Assembly (NCBI RefSeq): GCF_900176035.1
Contig: NZ_FWWT01000013.1
Location: forward strand, 62,001 to 126,000
DNA from: Desulfonispora thiosulfatigenes DSM 11270
GTDB lineage: Bacteria; Bacillota; Peptococcia; Peptococcales; Desulfonisporaceae
Direction: 5' to 3'
DNA: 64,000 nucleotides
Made by a program: the position numbers and the translations under genes. Positions 8,164 through 17,230 of this stretch are shown piece after piece. Every line of letters begins with the position of its first letter. Position 1 is the stretch's first letter. The notes beneath the pieces are model-generated. The model did not search any database, had not been told where the DNA came from, and saw only the letters and a list, made by a program, of their open reading frames with translations.

Positions 8164-8511
8164 CTAATCTTGTCCTTGAATTGAGGCTAAACCTTTTTCC
8201 ATGAAATGATTTCTAAGTCCTTCTATTGTCTTTTGTGGTACAAACATCTCCTCAGCTATTTCCTGATCAGACTTTCCCTTTTCTACATGTGACAATAAAC
8301 TATCCATACAAATTCCTACCTCATCACATTTAAACTGCAGACTATCTTCCATGCTCCATGGAGCTCCCCTTAAACCGTCTGCATAATTACTAGTTCCCTT
8401 TTCATATTTCGCAGTTAAACTTTCACCATCTAAACTTTGCCTAGTAGCAGAACCTACTTCTGTAGAAATAAACGAATTACTCATCTTATTTACATTTTCT
8501 TCTTTTCTCAT
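8164..8511 (-). CDS. Small protein with C-terminal helix-turn-helix-like segment
   Basis: A 115-residue protein of a family I do not recognise by name. The N-terminal 65 residues look disordered and polar (STEVGSATRQSLDGESLTAK), followed by a cysteine-containing stretch (FKCDEVGICMDSLLSHVEKG). The last 40 residues, KSDQEIAEEMFVPQKTIEGL then RNHFMEKGLASI, have the spacing of a sigma-70 region 4 or LuxR-type helix-turn-helix. GGAGGT precedes the ATG by five bases. It is monocistronic between divergent genes. A DNA-binding role is plausible but unproven. Confidence 0.55.
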   Translation of the reverse strand: MRKEENVNKMSNSFISTEVGSATRQSLDGESLTAKYEKGTSNYADGLRGAPWSMEDSLQFKCDEVGICMDSLLSHVEKGKSDQEIAEEMFVPQKTIEGLRNHFMEKGLASIQGQD

Positions 8512-8665
8512 TTTTTACCTCCAGCTATTATAGTTTTTTATAGTTTGGCTAAAACCACTAGCATTTTATACATCCTTTTACTAAACAGTTTATTTACGCA
8601 TATTAAAGCACAAAAACAATAAACAAACATAAAATATACTAGCAAACTTTCTAAGAGGTGAAATT

Positions 8666-9214
8666 ATGTTAAGACTATCACGTAATATACATCTTGAAAT
8701 AAATTTACAGTCTCGTTTATTATTTTTTTTTCAGGGCGAAACATTAATTAATACTTATAAGATAGCAACAGGAAAAAAATCAACACCTACTCCTATTGGT
8801 AATTTTAAAATTATCAACAAAAAGATTATCAATCATCCTAGTGTATTTGGTACTAGGTGGCTAGGACTTGATATTCCAGGGTATGGTATCCATGGCACTA
8901 ACAATCCCAATTCCATTGGTAGATCTGTTTCTAATGGTTGCATACGTATGTATAATCAAAATGTTGAAGAATTATTCTCAGCAATTCATATTGGTACTAT
9001 GGTAAAAATTTATTATGAAAATCCTAGTGAACTATTAAATATCCCTTCTCCTAAATCTTCTACTATTGATGGTAAATCGTACCTGACTAAACAAGGGGAT
9101 ACACTTTATACTATTTCTCAAAAATTAAACATTCCTCTCCATCATTTAGTAAAAGCAAATCTTTCTCTTAATCCTAAAAATCTAAAAAAAGGGCAAAAAA
9201 TAAACCTTCCGTAA
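8666..9214 (+). CDS. L,D-transpeptidase (YkuD) with C-terminal LysM
   Basis: Residues 1-115 form a YkuD catalytic domain. It contains KIATGKKSTPTPIGNFKI, the HGTNNPNSIGRSVSNGCIRM active-site motif (catalytic Cys in SNGCIRM, His in HGT). The C-terminal 45 residues, from SYLTKQGDTLYTISQKLNIP to KKGQKINLP, are one LysM peptidoglycan-binding module. YkuD enzymes form 3-3 cross-links in peptidoglycan, or act on spore-wall material in sporeformers. No signal peptide is visible, as in Bacillus YkuD, where LysM is at the N-terminus instead. AGAGGTG precedes the ATG. It is convergent with the met operon. Confidence 0.9.
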   Translation: MLRLSRNIHLEINLQSRLLFFFQGETLINTYKIATGKKSTPTPIGNFKIINKKIINHPSVFGTRWLGLDIPGYGIHGTNNPNSIGRSVSNGCIRMYNQNVEELFSAIHIGTMVKIYYENPSELLNIPSPKSSTIDGKSYLTKQGDTLYTISQKLNIPLHHLVKANLSLNPKNLKKGQKINLP

Positions 9215-9244
9215 ATAAAACCTGGTTATACCAGGTTTTATTTA
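9213..9244. terminator. Bidirectional terminator between L,D-transpeptidase and met operon
   Basis: AAATAAAACCTGG/CCAGGTTTTATTT is a perfect palindromic stem with a four-base loop and T runs on both strands, serving two convergent genes. The stop codons of both genes lie in or beside it. Confidence 0.85.
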
Positions 9245-9954
9245 CGACAGGCCCAAGTTTTACAAAAGGCGCAGTTTTGTCCACCCTGACAAAACCCTTT
9301 TTTTGCCTCTCCTGTAGGATAAGTTTTTTCTTTGGGGATACTAGACCAACCTATCAAGGCTGTAATAGACTTCACTGGTTCTAAAAGATAATTATCCGTA
9401 ACCTTAATACTATCTTTAGTATTTAAAGAAGCACTAATTTTGGCTTGATTATCTAACTCAAAATCTCCATACCCTGGGCTAAACCTCAAAGAAGGATAAA
9501 GACCTTTACTTAAGTAATTTTGGGCTAAATAATTTCCAAACTTATCTGCAAGCATTTCTACAGCATGGGATCCTAGAATATCCGCAATTGAAGCTTCATA
9601 AAACAAGCCCTTTTTTAAACATTCCTGACTATAATTTGGCAATCCTTCTCCAATAGTAAGAGCTAGCAAGGTTACATGAGTACAATTTTTTAACCCTAAA
9701 CTTAAATAGACGCTTTCTATTGTCCATTTTTCCTGATTTAAAGCTAAATTAACCTTATCTTCATTTATACTATTTATCTTAAGTTCCTGCCAAAAGATAT
9801 GAGGTTGGATAAGTTTTTCTAACTTCCTTATTTTTTCTTGTGCCCCTTTTAATGAGGGATTTTCTTTTACTAAACTCGGAATATTTATATTTAAGGGGAA
9901 ATTAGCTAAAAACTTATCCTTTCCCATTTCCTTGCTCCTGTAATAATTCTTCAA
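9238..9954 (-). CDS. Cobalamin-dependent methionine synthase reactivation-domain protein
   Basis: A 238-residue stand-alone version of the AdoMet-binding activation domain that forms the C-terminus of Escherichia coli MetH. Visible features are ADILGSHAVEMLADKFGNYL, the SLRFSPGYGDFELDNQ motif (the RxSPGYGD signature that binds AdoMet), LIGWSSIPKEKTYPTGEAKK, and a cysteine-rich tail CQGGQNCAFCKTWACRK. It would remethylate inactive cob(II)alamin on the partner encoded two genes upstream. The start overlaps metF by 41 bases. The separate gene complements the missing domain of the 794-residue MetH here. Confidence 0.85.
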   Translation of the reverse strand: MKNYYRSKEMGKDKFLANFPLNINIPSLVKENPSLKGAQEKIRKLEKLIQPHIFWQELKINSINEDKVNLALNQEKWTIESVYLSLGLKNCTHVTLLALTIGEGLPNYSQECLKKGLFYEASIADILGSHAVEMLADKFGNYLAQNYLSKGLYPSLRFSPGYGDFELDNQAKISASLNTKDSIKVTDNYLLEPVKSITALIGWSSIPKEKTYPTGEAKKGFCQGGQNCAFCKTWACRK

Positions 9955-10789
9955 TTAAAGGCACATCACCCATTGGGAAAATATGCACACCTGGTACCAT
10001 CTTTTTCAATTCTAAATAAAGCTCCTTAGCTATTTCCAGTCCAGCTTCTCTTCCTTTAAGCTGAAGTCTATCAATGATTTTATCTGGAACTACGATTCCT
10101 GGAACATTTTTATTTAAATACTGCGCTAATTTAACACTTTTTAAAGGCATTAAACCATAAATAAAATGAGCAGAAGTATCATTTATTTTAGTAAGAAAAT
10201 GTTCTAAGGAATTAATGTCAAAAATAGGTTGAGTTTGAAAAAAATTAACCCCTGAATCTATTTTAGCCTCTACCTTACTCACTTCTATTTCTAAATCAGT
10301 AGCTGTAGGATTTGCAACTCCCCCAATAAAAAATTCTGTTGCTTCATTTAAATTATTGCCCATCATATCTGTACCTTGATTTAAGGTGTTTGCAAGTTTT
10401 ATTAAACCAGTAGAATCTAATTCAAAAACCCCTTTTGCCTCTGGATGATCTCCATTTTCTGGCTTGTCACCTGTTAAGGTTAAAATATTTTTAACCCCTA
10501 AAGCATATGCTCCTAAAAGTTCTGATTGTAAGCCAATAACATTTCTATCCCTGCAAGTTAAATGAAAAATCGCTTCTAACTGTAATTCTTTTTGTACTAA
10601 ATGAGCAAGGGCTATCGGACTCATTCTCATTTTACCCATAGGACAATCTGCGATATTTACAGCATCAACTACCCCTTTTAAGTTTTTCATTTTTTCATAA
10701 ACAATCCAAGGGCTAGCCCCTTTAGGTGGATCTATTTCGACAGTTGTTACAAATTGTTTATTATTTAACTTATTTTTCAAACCATTCAT
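9914..10789 (-). CDS. metF: 5,10-methylenetetrahydrofolate reductase
   Basis: A 291-residue TIM-barrel flavoprotein that reduces methylene-THF to methyl-THF, the methyl donor for the adjacent methionine synthase. It has TTVEIDPPKGASPW at the N-terminus (the active-site Glu region), AIFHLTCRDRNVIGLQSELLGAYALG, NILTLTGDKP, and GVNFFQTQPIFD. It shares one base with the end of metH (ATG overlaps the metH stop) and overlaps the reactivation gene, so all three are translationally coupled. In acetogens this enzyme serves the Wood-Ljungdahl pathway, but here the context points to methionine synthesis. Confidence 0.93.
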   Translation of the reverse strand: MNGLKNKLNNKQFVTTVEIDPPKGASPWIVYEKMKNLKGVVDAVNIADCPMGKMRMSPIALAHLVQKELQLEAIFHLTCRDRNVIGLQSELLGAYALGVKNILTLTGDKPENGDHPEAKGVFELDSTGLIKLANTLNQGTDMMGNNLNEATEFFIGGVANPTATDLEIEVSKVEAKIDSGVNFFQTQPIFDINSLEHFLTKINDTSAHFIYGLMPLKSVKLAQYLNKNVPGIVVPDKIIDRLQLKGREAGLEIAKELYLELKKMVPGVHIFPMGDVPLIEELLQEQGNGKG

Positions 10790-13173
10790 TATTTACTCCC
10801 CCTGAGTGATTCTAATATTTGAACTGCGCTAACAGCATCCTTCGCATATCCATCAGCGCCTGATTCCTTAGCAAAATCTTCATTAATTACTGCTCCCCCA
10901 ATTATTACCTTTATATTTGGTAATCTTTCTTTTAAATAATCAATTGTTTTTGGAATTTCCATCATTGTCGTCGTCATTAAAGCACTAAGTCCTACAAAGC
11001 TTGCCTTTTCTTTCTCGCAAGCCTTATAAAAATCTTCTGTTTCAATATTTTTTCCTAGATCTATGACCCTAAATCCATGATTTTTTAACATTACCCCGAC
11101 CATGTTTTTACCGATATCATGGACATCACCTTTTACTGTGCCAATAATGATGGTTTCTTTTTGAATAGAGTCAAATTTTCCGTCCATTTCTTTCTCTAAA
11201 AGATCAAAAGCCTTTTGACTAGTTTCTGCACTTAACATTAATTGTGGTAAATAATACTCACCCTTACCAAACTTTTCCCCGACAATATTGAGCCCTGGGA
11301 TTAAACCTTGGTTTATAATCTCTATGGGAGTGACCTTTTCCTGTAAAAGAGCTGTAATAGTCCCTCTAATACCTTGGGATCCTTTAATTACTTGATTAGT
11401 TACTAGTTCTAGAGAAGGTATACTTGCATTAATTTCTACTTCTTTTACTTCTAGGGAATTTTTCTTAATATAATTATTCCCTTTTGGATCTCGTCCCGCT
11501 AAAAAAGAAGCCGCTTCTAAACTTGTTAACATATTTTTATCTAAAGGATTAATAATTGCTACATCTAGACCACTTGCAATTGCCATTGCTAAAAAGGCGG
11601 AATTAATTTTACTCCGACTTGGTAGTCCATGAGAAACATTACTTACCCCTAAAATAGTGTTAACCCCCAAATTTTGCTTAACTAATTTAATAGTTTCTAA
11701 GGTTTCCTTGGCAGAATTATCATCTGTACCAATTGTTAATGCTAAACAATCTATATAAATATCCTTTTTAGAGATACCATAATCCTCGCAAGATTTACAA
11801 ATCTTGTGGGCTATTTTTTTTCTCTCTTGGGCTGTTTCTGGAATTCCATTTTCATCTAATACAAGAGCAATTACGCCTGCTCCATACCTTTTCACTAATG
11901 GCAGAATTTTATTTAAGCTTTCCTGTTCACCGTTAATCGAGTTGACTAGAGCCTTACCTTGATAATTTTTCAAAGCATTTTCTAGCACTAAATGATTAGT
12001 AGAATCTATAACTAGAGGAATACTGATATTTTGTTGTAATAAATTAATTACCTTGGACATCGTTTCTTTTTCATCTATTCCAGGAGTCCCTACATTTACA
12101 TCTAATAAATCAGCTCCAGCCTCTACTTGGATAGCCCCTTCTTCTTGGATAATTCCATAATTTCCTTCCTTAAGTCCCTGAGCAATTTTCTTTCTTGCTG
12201 TAGGATTAATTCTTTCCCCAATAATTTTAGGGAGCGTATCCTCGCCTAGGAAAATAACTTGTTCCCTACTTGCAAGAGTACTCCTTCTCTCTACGTTTCG
12301 AGCTAGTATTGTTATATTTTTAATCTTTTGCTTTAAATTTTTCGTATGCAGGGGACTACTTCCACAACATGAGCCAAAAATATTCATTCCTAGATTAAAA
12401 AAGGGTACCATTTTTTCTATAAAAAGTTGTGGATCTAAAGGGTAATACACTTTTCCTTCTTTCATCTCAGGTAGTCCTGCATTAGGCTCTACAATTACTG
12501 GCAAACTAGTAGTTCGAGTTATTTCTTCAATAACAGGGTATAATTCCTCAGGACCTCCTGAACAATTTGCACCAATAGCATCTGCTCCTAAACTTTCTAA
12601 AATAATAGCTGCGCTCCTTGGGGTTACTCCTGTTAAAGTCCTGCCGCCATCATAAGTAAGGCTACAAATTACAGGCAATGAGCAAACATCTTTTGCTGCT
12701 AAAAGTCCTGCCCTAACTTCTCCTAAATCGTGAAAGGTTTCAAAGATAATAAAATCTGCCCCACCTTTAGCTAAAGCATTTATTTGCTCTTTAAAAACAT
12801 CATAAGCTTCATCAAAAGTCATATCTCCTAAGGGTTCTAAAAATCTACCCGTAGGACCAACCGAACCTGCTACAAAATATTTTCCATCATTAATACCTTT
12901 AGCAACTTCTACGCCCCTTTGGTTAATTTCTGCCACTTCATTTTCTAATCCATATTCCGAAAGCTTGATTCTATTACCACCAAAGGTATTTGTAGTCACT
13001 ACATCTGCTCCAGCGTCAACATAAGCCTTGTGAACTTCTCGTACCTTTTTTGGCTCTTCTTTATTCATAAGTTCTGGACAAGCTCCTGGTGTTAAACCTT
13101 TTTCTTGTAAAAGAGTTCCCATTGCTCCGTCAAAAACTAAAACCTTTTTTAAGATATTCTCCAAGAGTACCAC
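10789..13173 (-). CDS. metH: Cobalamin-dependent methionine synthase, short form
   Basis: 794 residues in the order homocysteine-binding barrel (about 1-290), methyl-THF (pterin) barrel (about 310-560), cap (about 580-660) and cobalamin domain (about 665-794). The barrel has VFDGAMGTLLQEKGL at its start and zinc cysteines in GANCSGGPEE and GSCCGSSPLHT. The pterin part has GERINPTARKK and LLDVNVGTPG. The cobalamin domain has the axial-ligand motif GDVHDIGKNMVGVML. The fourth E. coli domain (AdoMet activation) is absent and supplied in trans by the gene at 9238-9954. It transfers the methyl from methyl-THF to homocysteine. Expression is under a SAM-I riboswitch. Confidence 0.93.
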   Translation of the reverse strand: MVLLENILKKVLVFDGAMGTLLQEKGLTPGACPELMNKEEPKKVREVHKAYVDAGADVVTTNTFGGNRIKLSEYGLENEVAEINQRGVEVAKGINDGKYFVAGSVGPTGRFLEPLGDMTFDEAYDVFKEQINALAKGGADFIIFETFHDLGEVRAGLLAAKDVCSLPVICSLTYDGGRTLTGVTPRSAAIILESLGADAIGANCSGGPEELYPVIEEITRTTSLPVIVEPNAGLPEMKEGKVYYPLDPQLFIEKMVPFFNLGMNIFGSCCGSSPLHTKNLKQKIKNITILARNVERRSTLASREQVIFLGEDTLPKIIGERINPTARKKIAQGLKEGNYGIIQEEGAIQVEAGADLLDVNVGTPGIDEKETMSKVINLLQQNISIPLVIDSTNHLVLENALKNYQGKALVNSINGEQESLNKILPLVKRYGAGVIALVLDENGIPETAQERKKIAHKICKSCEDYGISKKDIYIDCLALTIGTDDNSAKETLETIKLVKQNLGVNTILGVSNVSHGLPSRSKINSAFLAMAIASGLDVAIINPLDKNMLTSLEAASFLAGRDPKGNNYIKKNSLEVKEVEINASIPSLELVTNQVIKGSQGIRGTITALLQEKVTPIEIINQGLIPGLNIVGEKFGKGEYYLPQLMLSAETSQKAFDLLEKEMDGKFDSIQKETIIIGTVKGDVHDIGKNMVGVMLKNHGFRVIDLGKNIETEDFYKACEKEKASFVGLSALMTTTMMEIPKTIDYLKERLPNIKVIIGGAVINEDFAKESGADGYAKDAVSAVQILESLRGSK

Positions 13174-13191
13174 TCCTTAATTTAGCCAAAA

Positions 13192-13350
13192 ATAAAACCG
13201 CTTCTATAATAAGAAGCGGTCATTAAATACCATAACTATCTACCTCTTATCTTCCAGGAATAAATCCTGCTGGAATTAGCACATTTCTAGCTTTGTTGCT
13301 AGTTGTTGCCGGGCTTCATAGGGCCAGTTCCCTCCACCACTCTTGATAAA
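13192..13350 (-). promoter_or_regulatory. SAM-I (S-box) riboswitch with terminator
   Basis: Read on the minus strand from 13350: CTTATCAAGAGTGGTGGAGG, then the AACTGGCCCTATGAAGCCCG core and GGCAACAACTAGC. This is the conserved S-box P1/P2/kink-turn sequence. It is followed by a helix TGCTAATTCCAGCAGGA and, at 13220-13192, a strong terminator ACCGCTTC ... GAAGCGGT with a T-rich tail. SAM binding should favour termination and shut off metH-metF and the reactivation gene. Confidence 0.96.
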
Positions 13351-13376
13351 ATGTAATCTAATATTTTATTTTCTTT

Positions 13377-13405
13377 ACTATATCTAGGATTAATCTATTT
13401 GTCAA
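13377..13405 (-). promoter_or_regulatory. Sigma-A-type promoter of the met operon
   Basis: TTGACA (13405-13400), 17 bases, TATAGT (13382-13377). Transcription would begin about 20 bases before the riboswitch core. Confidence 0.85.
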
Positions 13406-13503
13406 TCTTTATTGGTTCAGGTCATAAGTAATCTTTTACAACTATATCTATTTGTAATATCTTAATTAAAATTTCAAGAAATAATTTTGAATAAGTCTTT
13501 ATT

Positions 13504-14037
13504 TTAGGTTAAGCTTTCTTTTCTACTTTCAATAATGTTTAACTTTCCCAGTGCTAGTAATAAAGGAGCTGCAAGTATTCCTCCACCAATTGCTTGAGTA
13601 AGGTTTCCAGGAACCCCAGCGAGAGCAGGCACAAAACCATATAAAAAGCTTTCATACACTAGATAGCCACCCACCATGATAACTCCTCCACCAAAAACAG
13701 CCGCTGCAAAGGACATTAACTTCTTACCTTTTGTTGCTTCTCCATTTACAAGTTTATGATAAATGAAACCAACTATCATCGCGTCTAACCCTTTCACGAT
13801 AAAGGTCACCGGTGCATAAACAAGATAACCTGTAAATAAATCTGCTAAACCAGAACCCACAGCAGCTGCTAGCCCACCCACTACTGGACCTAATAAAATT
13901 CCACTCAAATAAACAATAGTATCTCCAATATGAATATACCCCTTTGTTGGACTTGGTATTTGAATTAACATCGTTCCTACAGTTACGAGTGCTGCCATGA
14001 GACCTGCAAACACTAATTGCTTTACAGTAATCTTCAT
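13504..14037 (-). CDS. ECF transporter S component, possibly for vitamin B6
   Basis: A 177-residue hydrophobic protein with about six membrane segments. It has the ECF S-component pattern LVFAGLMAALVTVGTMLIQI near the N-terminus and YIHIGDTIVYLSGILLGPVV, GSGLADLFTGYLVYAPVTFI further on. It would bind a vitamin and use a shared EcfAA'T module encoded elsewhere. I start at ATG 14037, eight bases after GGAGG; the frame reaches 14070, and an ATG at 14043 is too close to the ribosome-binding site. It is divergent from a MocR/PdxR-type regulator, so a pyridoxine or pyridoxal substrate is a reasonable inference. Confidence 0.75.
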   Translation of the reverse strand: MKITVKQLVFAGLMAALVTVGTMLIQIPSPTKGYIHIGDTIVYLSGILLGPVVGGLAAAVGSGLADLFTGYLVYAPVTFIVKGLDAMIVGFIYHKLVNGEATKGKKLMSFAAAVFGGGVIMVGGYLVYESFLYGFVPALAGVPGNLTQAIGGGILAAPLLLALGKLNIIESRKESLT

Positions 14038-14186
14038 TTTCATTCCTCCCAATAAGATTTTACTTTCCATTAATTAATTAGTATAATATCATTGTACCGA
14101 TACATTAATGCAGTACGCTTTGTTTGTGTAGTTATTATATTAGAGTATAATTCTTTTCGTCAATATAAAAAGGTGGGATAATTCAA

Positions 14187-15629
14187 GTGAATGAATTTGT
14201 TTCGATACAGTTAGAGAGGAATAGCAAGGAACCTTTATATTTACAACTTAGTAATAGTATTTATAGTTTAATTGAACAAAATAAACTCAGGTCTAATGCA
14301 AAATTACCAGCTATTCGGAAATTAGCAGAGCTGCTTAAAGTTAATAATAGCACCGTGGTGAATGCATATAAACATTTAGAAAATAAAAATATCCTTTATT
14401 CGCAAAAAGGAAGTGGGACATATATTTCTCCTATTCCTCTGGAAAAATTATCAACTAATATTCCACAAATCAACCAAACAACTAAACATCATGTTGAAAT
14501 TACTAAAGACACCTTAAACCTTGCAACCATTTCTATTTCTCCAGAACTATTTCCTGTTCAAGACTTTAAACGATTATTAAATACGGTCTTAGATAAAGAT
14601 GGAGGTAATGCTTTTAATTATCAAGATAGTCAAGGTTACTTACCTCTTAGAGAGTCCATTTGTGATTATTTAGGATATCATAATGTCCGTACTACACCAG
14701 ATAAAATTCAAATCATTTCAGGAGCTCAGCAGGGAATAGATATTCTTTCTAAAGGACTTTTACACTACGGAGATGTCTTGTTTGTTGAAAAGCCTACTTA
14801 CCGAGGGGCAATTGCAAACTTTCAATCTAGGGGAGCTAAAATTATTGAAATACCACTTGAAGAAGATGGCATTGATCTAGATGTACTTGAAAACAATATG
14901 AAATTATTTCATCCTAAATTTATTTATATTATGAGCTACTATCAAAATCCTACTGGAATTTCTTATTCTTTAGAAAAAAAACATGCTTTAATTAAATTAG
15001 CTAATAAATATGATACTTATATTATAGAAGATGATTATTTAGGGGGCTTAAATTATTCTAATGAACCTTATATCCCCTTAAAAGCTTTTGATTATAAGAA
15101 TAGAGTTATATATATTAAGACTTTTTCCAAAATTTTAATGCCTGGTCTACGTTTTGGTTTTATAGTCTTACCACAAAAAATATTACAAAGTGTCTTAGCA
15201 GCTAAACATACTACTGATATTGCCACTTCCGGCTTAATTCAACGTACTTTTGATCTATATTTAAGATCAAATTTGTGGAAAAAGCATATAAAAGAGATGT
15301 GCAATTACTATCAAAAAAGATATGAACTATTAGTATTAGAATTAAGTACTTTAAGTGATCATCTATCTTTTGTCCTTCCGCATGGAGGACTTAGTATTTG
15401 GGTTAAATTTAAGAACGTAAATGTAGAAGACTTGACTGCTAAATTATTAAGTAAAAATGTTCTAGTCTCACCAGCCTCTGCATTTTCCTTAGACCCTGAA
15501 ATTTATCCCTACATTCGCTTAAGCTTTGCTGATGTAGAGCTTGAAAGGATTCCCGAAGCTATAAGCATAATTAAAGAAATTGTGCAAAGTCAAAATAACA
15601 AAGCTATATCTATTGAGCCCCTTTTATAA
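14187..15629 (+). CDS. MocR/PdxR-type regulator (GntR HTH fused to aminotransferase fold)
   Basis: 480 residues. A GntR winged helix (about 10-80: LYLQLSNSIYSLIEQNKLRS, then LPAIRKLAELLKVNNSTVVN) is joined to a PLP aminotransferase-like domain (about 105-465) with SGAQQGIDILSKGLL, YQNPTGISYS and the Schiff-base lysine in TFSKILMPGLRFG. PdxR members of this class sense PLP and control vitamin B6 synthesis or uptake. The start is a GTG with AGGTGGG ten bases upstream. It is divergent from the S-component gene and upstream of a phosphodiesterase-fold gene on its own strand. The PLP-sensing role is a family inference. Confidence 0.88.
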   Translation: MNEFVSIQLERNSKEPLYLQLSNSIYSLIEQNKLRSNAKLPAIRKLAELLKVNNSTVVNAYKHLENKNILYSQKGSGTYISPIPLEKLSTNIPQINQTTKHHVEITKDTLNLATISISPELFPVQDFKRLLNTVLDKDGGNAFNYQDSQGYLPLRESICDYLGYHNVRTTPDKIQIISGAQQGIDILSKGLLHYGDVLFVEKPTYRGAIANFQSRGAKIIEIPLEEDGIDLDVLENNMKLFHPKFIYIMSYYQNPTGISYSLEKKHALIKLANKYDTYIIEDDYLGGLNYSNEPYIPLKAFDYKNRVIYIKTFSKILMPGLRFGFIVLPQKILQSVLAAKHTTDIATSGLIQRTFDLYLRSNLWKKHIKEMCNYYQKRYELLVLELSTLSDHLSFVLPHGGLSIWVKFKNVNVEDLTAKLLSKNVLVSPASAFSLDPEIYPYIRLSFADVELERIPEAISIIKEIVQSQNNKAISIEPLL

Positions 15630-15694
15630 AGCACATATATTTAAACAGCTTGGGCAATCTATATTTAGATATGAGTGTCATGGAGTGCTGATAT

Positions 15695-17140
15695 ATGAAA
15701 AAAATAATTGTTTTTTTAATAGATTCCTTTATGCCTGAAGCCTTAGAAGAAGTGTTAAAACAAAATAAAGTACCTCTTTTTAAAGAATTAATTAAAAGAG
15801 GTAATATTAATAGGCAATGTGTTACCGTTTTTCCAACCATGTCAGCCAGTTTTGATGCTTCTTTAATTACAGGCGTAACCCCAGGCATCCATAAAATACC
15901 CGGATTGGTTTGGTATAGTAAAAAAGAAAATAGAATTATTAATTATGGGGCTCCCGCTGGATTTGTTTTTAAATTAGGGGTTTCTCAAGTTATTGCAGAT
16001 ACTTTATATAATCAAAATACTAAACATTTAGCACAAAATATAAAAACTATTTTTGAAGAACTAGACTTTAAAGGATATACATCAGGTTCCTTTTCTTACC
16101 AGGTCTATCGGGGTCATCACATTCATAAAATTAAATTTCCATGGTATATGAAGCCATTTAGTAAAAAAACGCCTAAACATATATCAGGTCCTAATCAAAT
16201 TATTTTAGGACGCTTTTTGAATTCTTTAGATAAAAATATTAAAGCGCCTAAAAGTCTTTTCTCGAGGTTAGGTTTAAATGATAAATTTACGATAGAAGCT
16301 TTTATTAGTACTGTACAAGAAAATAAACAACCTGATTTTTCTTTACTTTATTTACCCAAAACTGATCAAGATGTGCATAAAAACCATTTAGAAGGTGGCA
16401 TAGAAGGCTTAACTAAAGTTAATACTTTACTAGAGCAAGTTGTAAGTACTTATGGTTCTTTAGATAAAGCTTTAGAAGAAAATATTTTCATCTTAACAGG
16501 TGATCATTCCCAAATTAAAGTTCATCATTTTATTTACTTAGATTCTATTTTAAAGAATTTCAAATACCCTGCGCTTAAAGATAAAATAACCTTTAAACAC
16601 GACTTAATTCTTTGTAACAACGAGCGGATGGCTTTCATTTATTATAGGGAAGAATATACAGCAGATAAAATTATCAAAGAATTGATTAAAGATCCTGGCA
16701 TTGATTTAGTCGCCAGAAAGTCCGGAGGCTGGATTTATGTATATAATGACAGTATGGATAGATACTTTTCCTTTAAAAGAGGAGAAAATTACGTTGATGA
16801 ATATGAGCAAAGCTGGGATATTAGTGGTGATTTTAATATTTTAGATTTACTAATTGATAGAAATAAAATTAAATATCGCATGTATCCTGATGCTCTTAAT
16901 TTACTAGAAAGTGCTATCATCTCAAACGATTCATCTGTAATTATAGCTAATGCAAAACCTACTTATATGTTTAAATCCGAAAGCTCGTCAAACTATAAAG
17001 GCGGGGGTAGCCATGGTGGTCTTAATCAATTAGAAATGCATGTACCATTTATCATTTCAGAAAAAACTGACTTACCACTACCAAGAAGGCTGATTGAAGT
17101 GAAGGAGTATATACTTTCTTTACTTGAAGCAAAAGATTAA
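15695..17140 (+). CDS. Type I phosphodiesterase/alkaline-phosphatase-fold protein
   Basis: 481 residues of the nucleotide pyrophosphatase/phosphodiesterase superfamily. The first metal-binding Asp is in IVFLIDSFMPEALEE. The nucleophile is the Thr of TVFPTMSASFDASLITGVTPG. Later metal ligands are in LPKTDQDVHKNHLEGG and ILTGDHSQIKVHH, and a final His is in GGSHGGLNQLEMHVPF. No signal peptide is seen. The substrate is unknown. It follows the MocR-type gene by 65 bases and precedes a ThiW-like gene. One possibility is a phosphatase for a vitamin phosphate ester, but this is a guess from context. Confidence 0.8.
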   Translation: MKKIIVFLIDSFMPEALEEVLKQNKVPLFKELIKRGNINRQCVTVFPTMSASFDASLITGVTPGIHKIPGLVWYSKKENRIINYGAPAGFVFKLGVSQVIADTLYNQNTKHLAQNIKTIFEELDFKGYTSGSFSYQVYRGHHIHKIKFPWYMKPFSKKTPKHISGPNQIILGRFLNSLDKNIKAPKSLFSRLGLNDKFTIEAFISTVQENKQPDFSLLYLPKTDQDVHKNHLEGGIEGLTKVNTLLEQVVSTYGSLDKALEENIFILTGDHSQIKVHHFIYLDSILKNFKYPALKDKITFKHDLILCNNERMAFIYYREEYTADKIIKELIKDPGIDLVARKSGGWIYVYNDSMDRYFSFKRGENYVDEYEQSWDISGDFNILDLLIDRNKIKYRMYPDALNLLESAIISNDSSVIIANAKPTYMFKSESSSNYKGGGSHGGLNQLEMHVPFIISEKTDLPLPRRLIEVKEYILSLLEAKD

Positions 17141-17230
17141 ATTCAATAAATATTTCTTTTTTCTATCTTCTTTTTAAAATATTGTGCTAATATAACTTTA
17201 AGCATATTTATTCTAAGGAAGGAGAAAAAG

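Noticed and set aside
17141-17230. TPP riboswitch upstream of thiW
   Set aside because: The 90-base leader has neither the CTGAGA nor the ACCTGA core.
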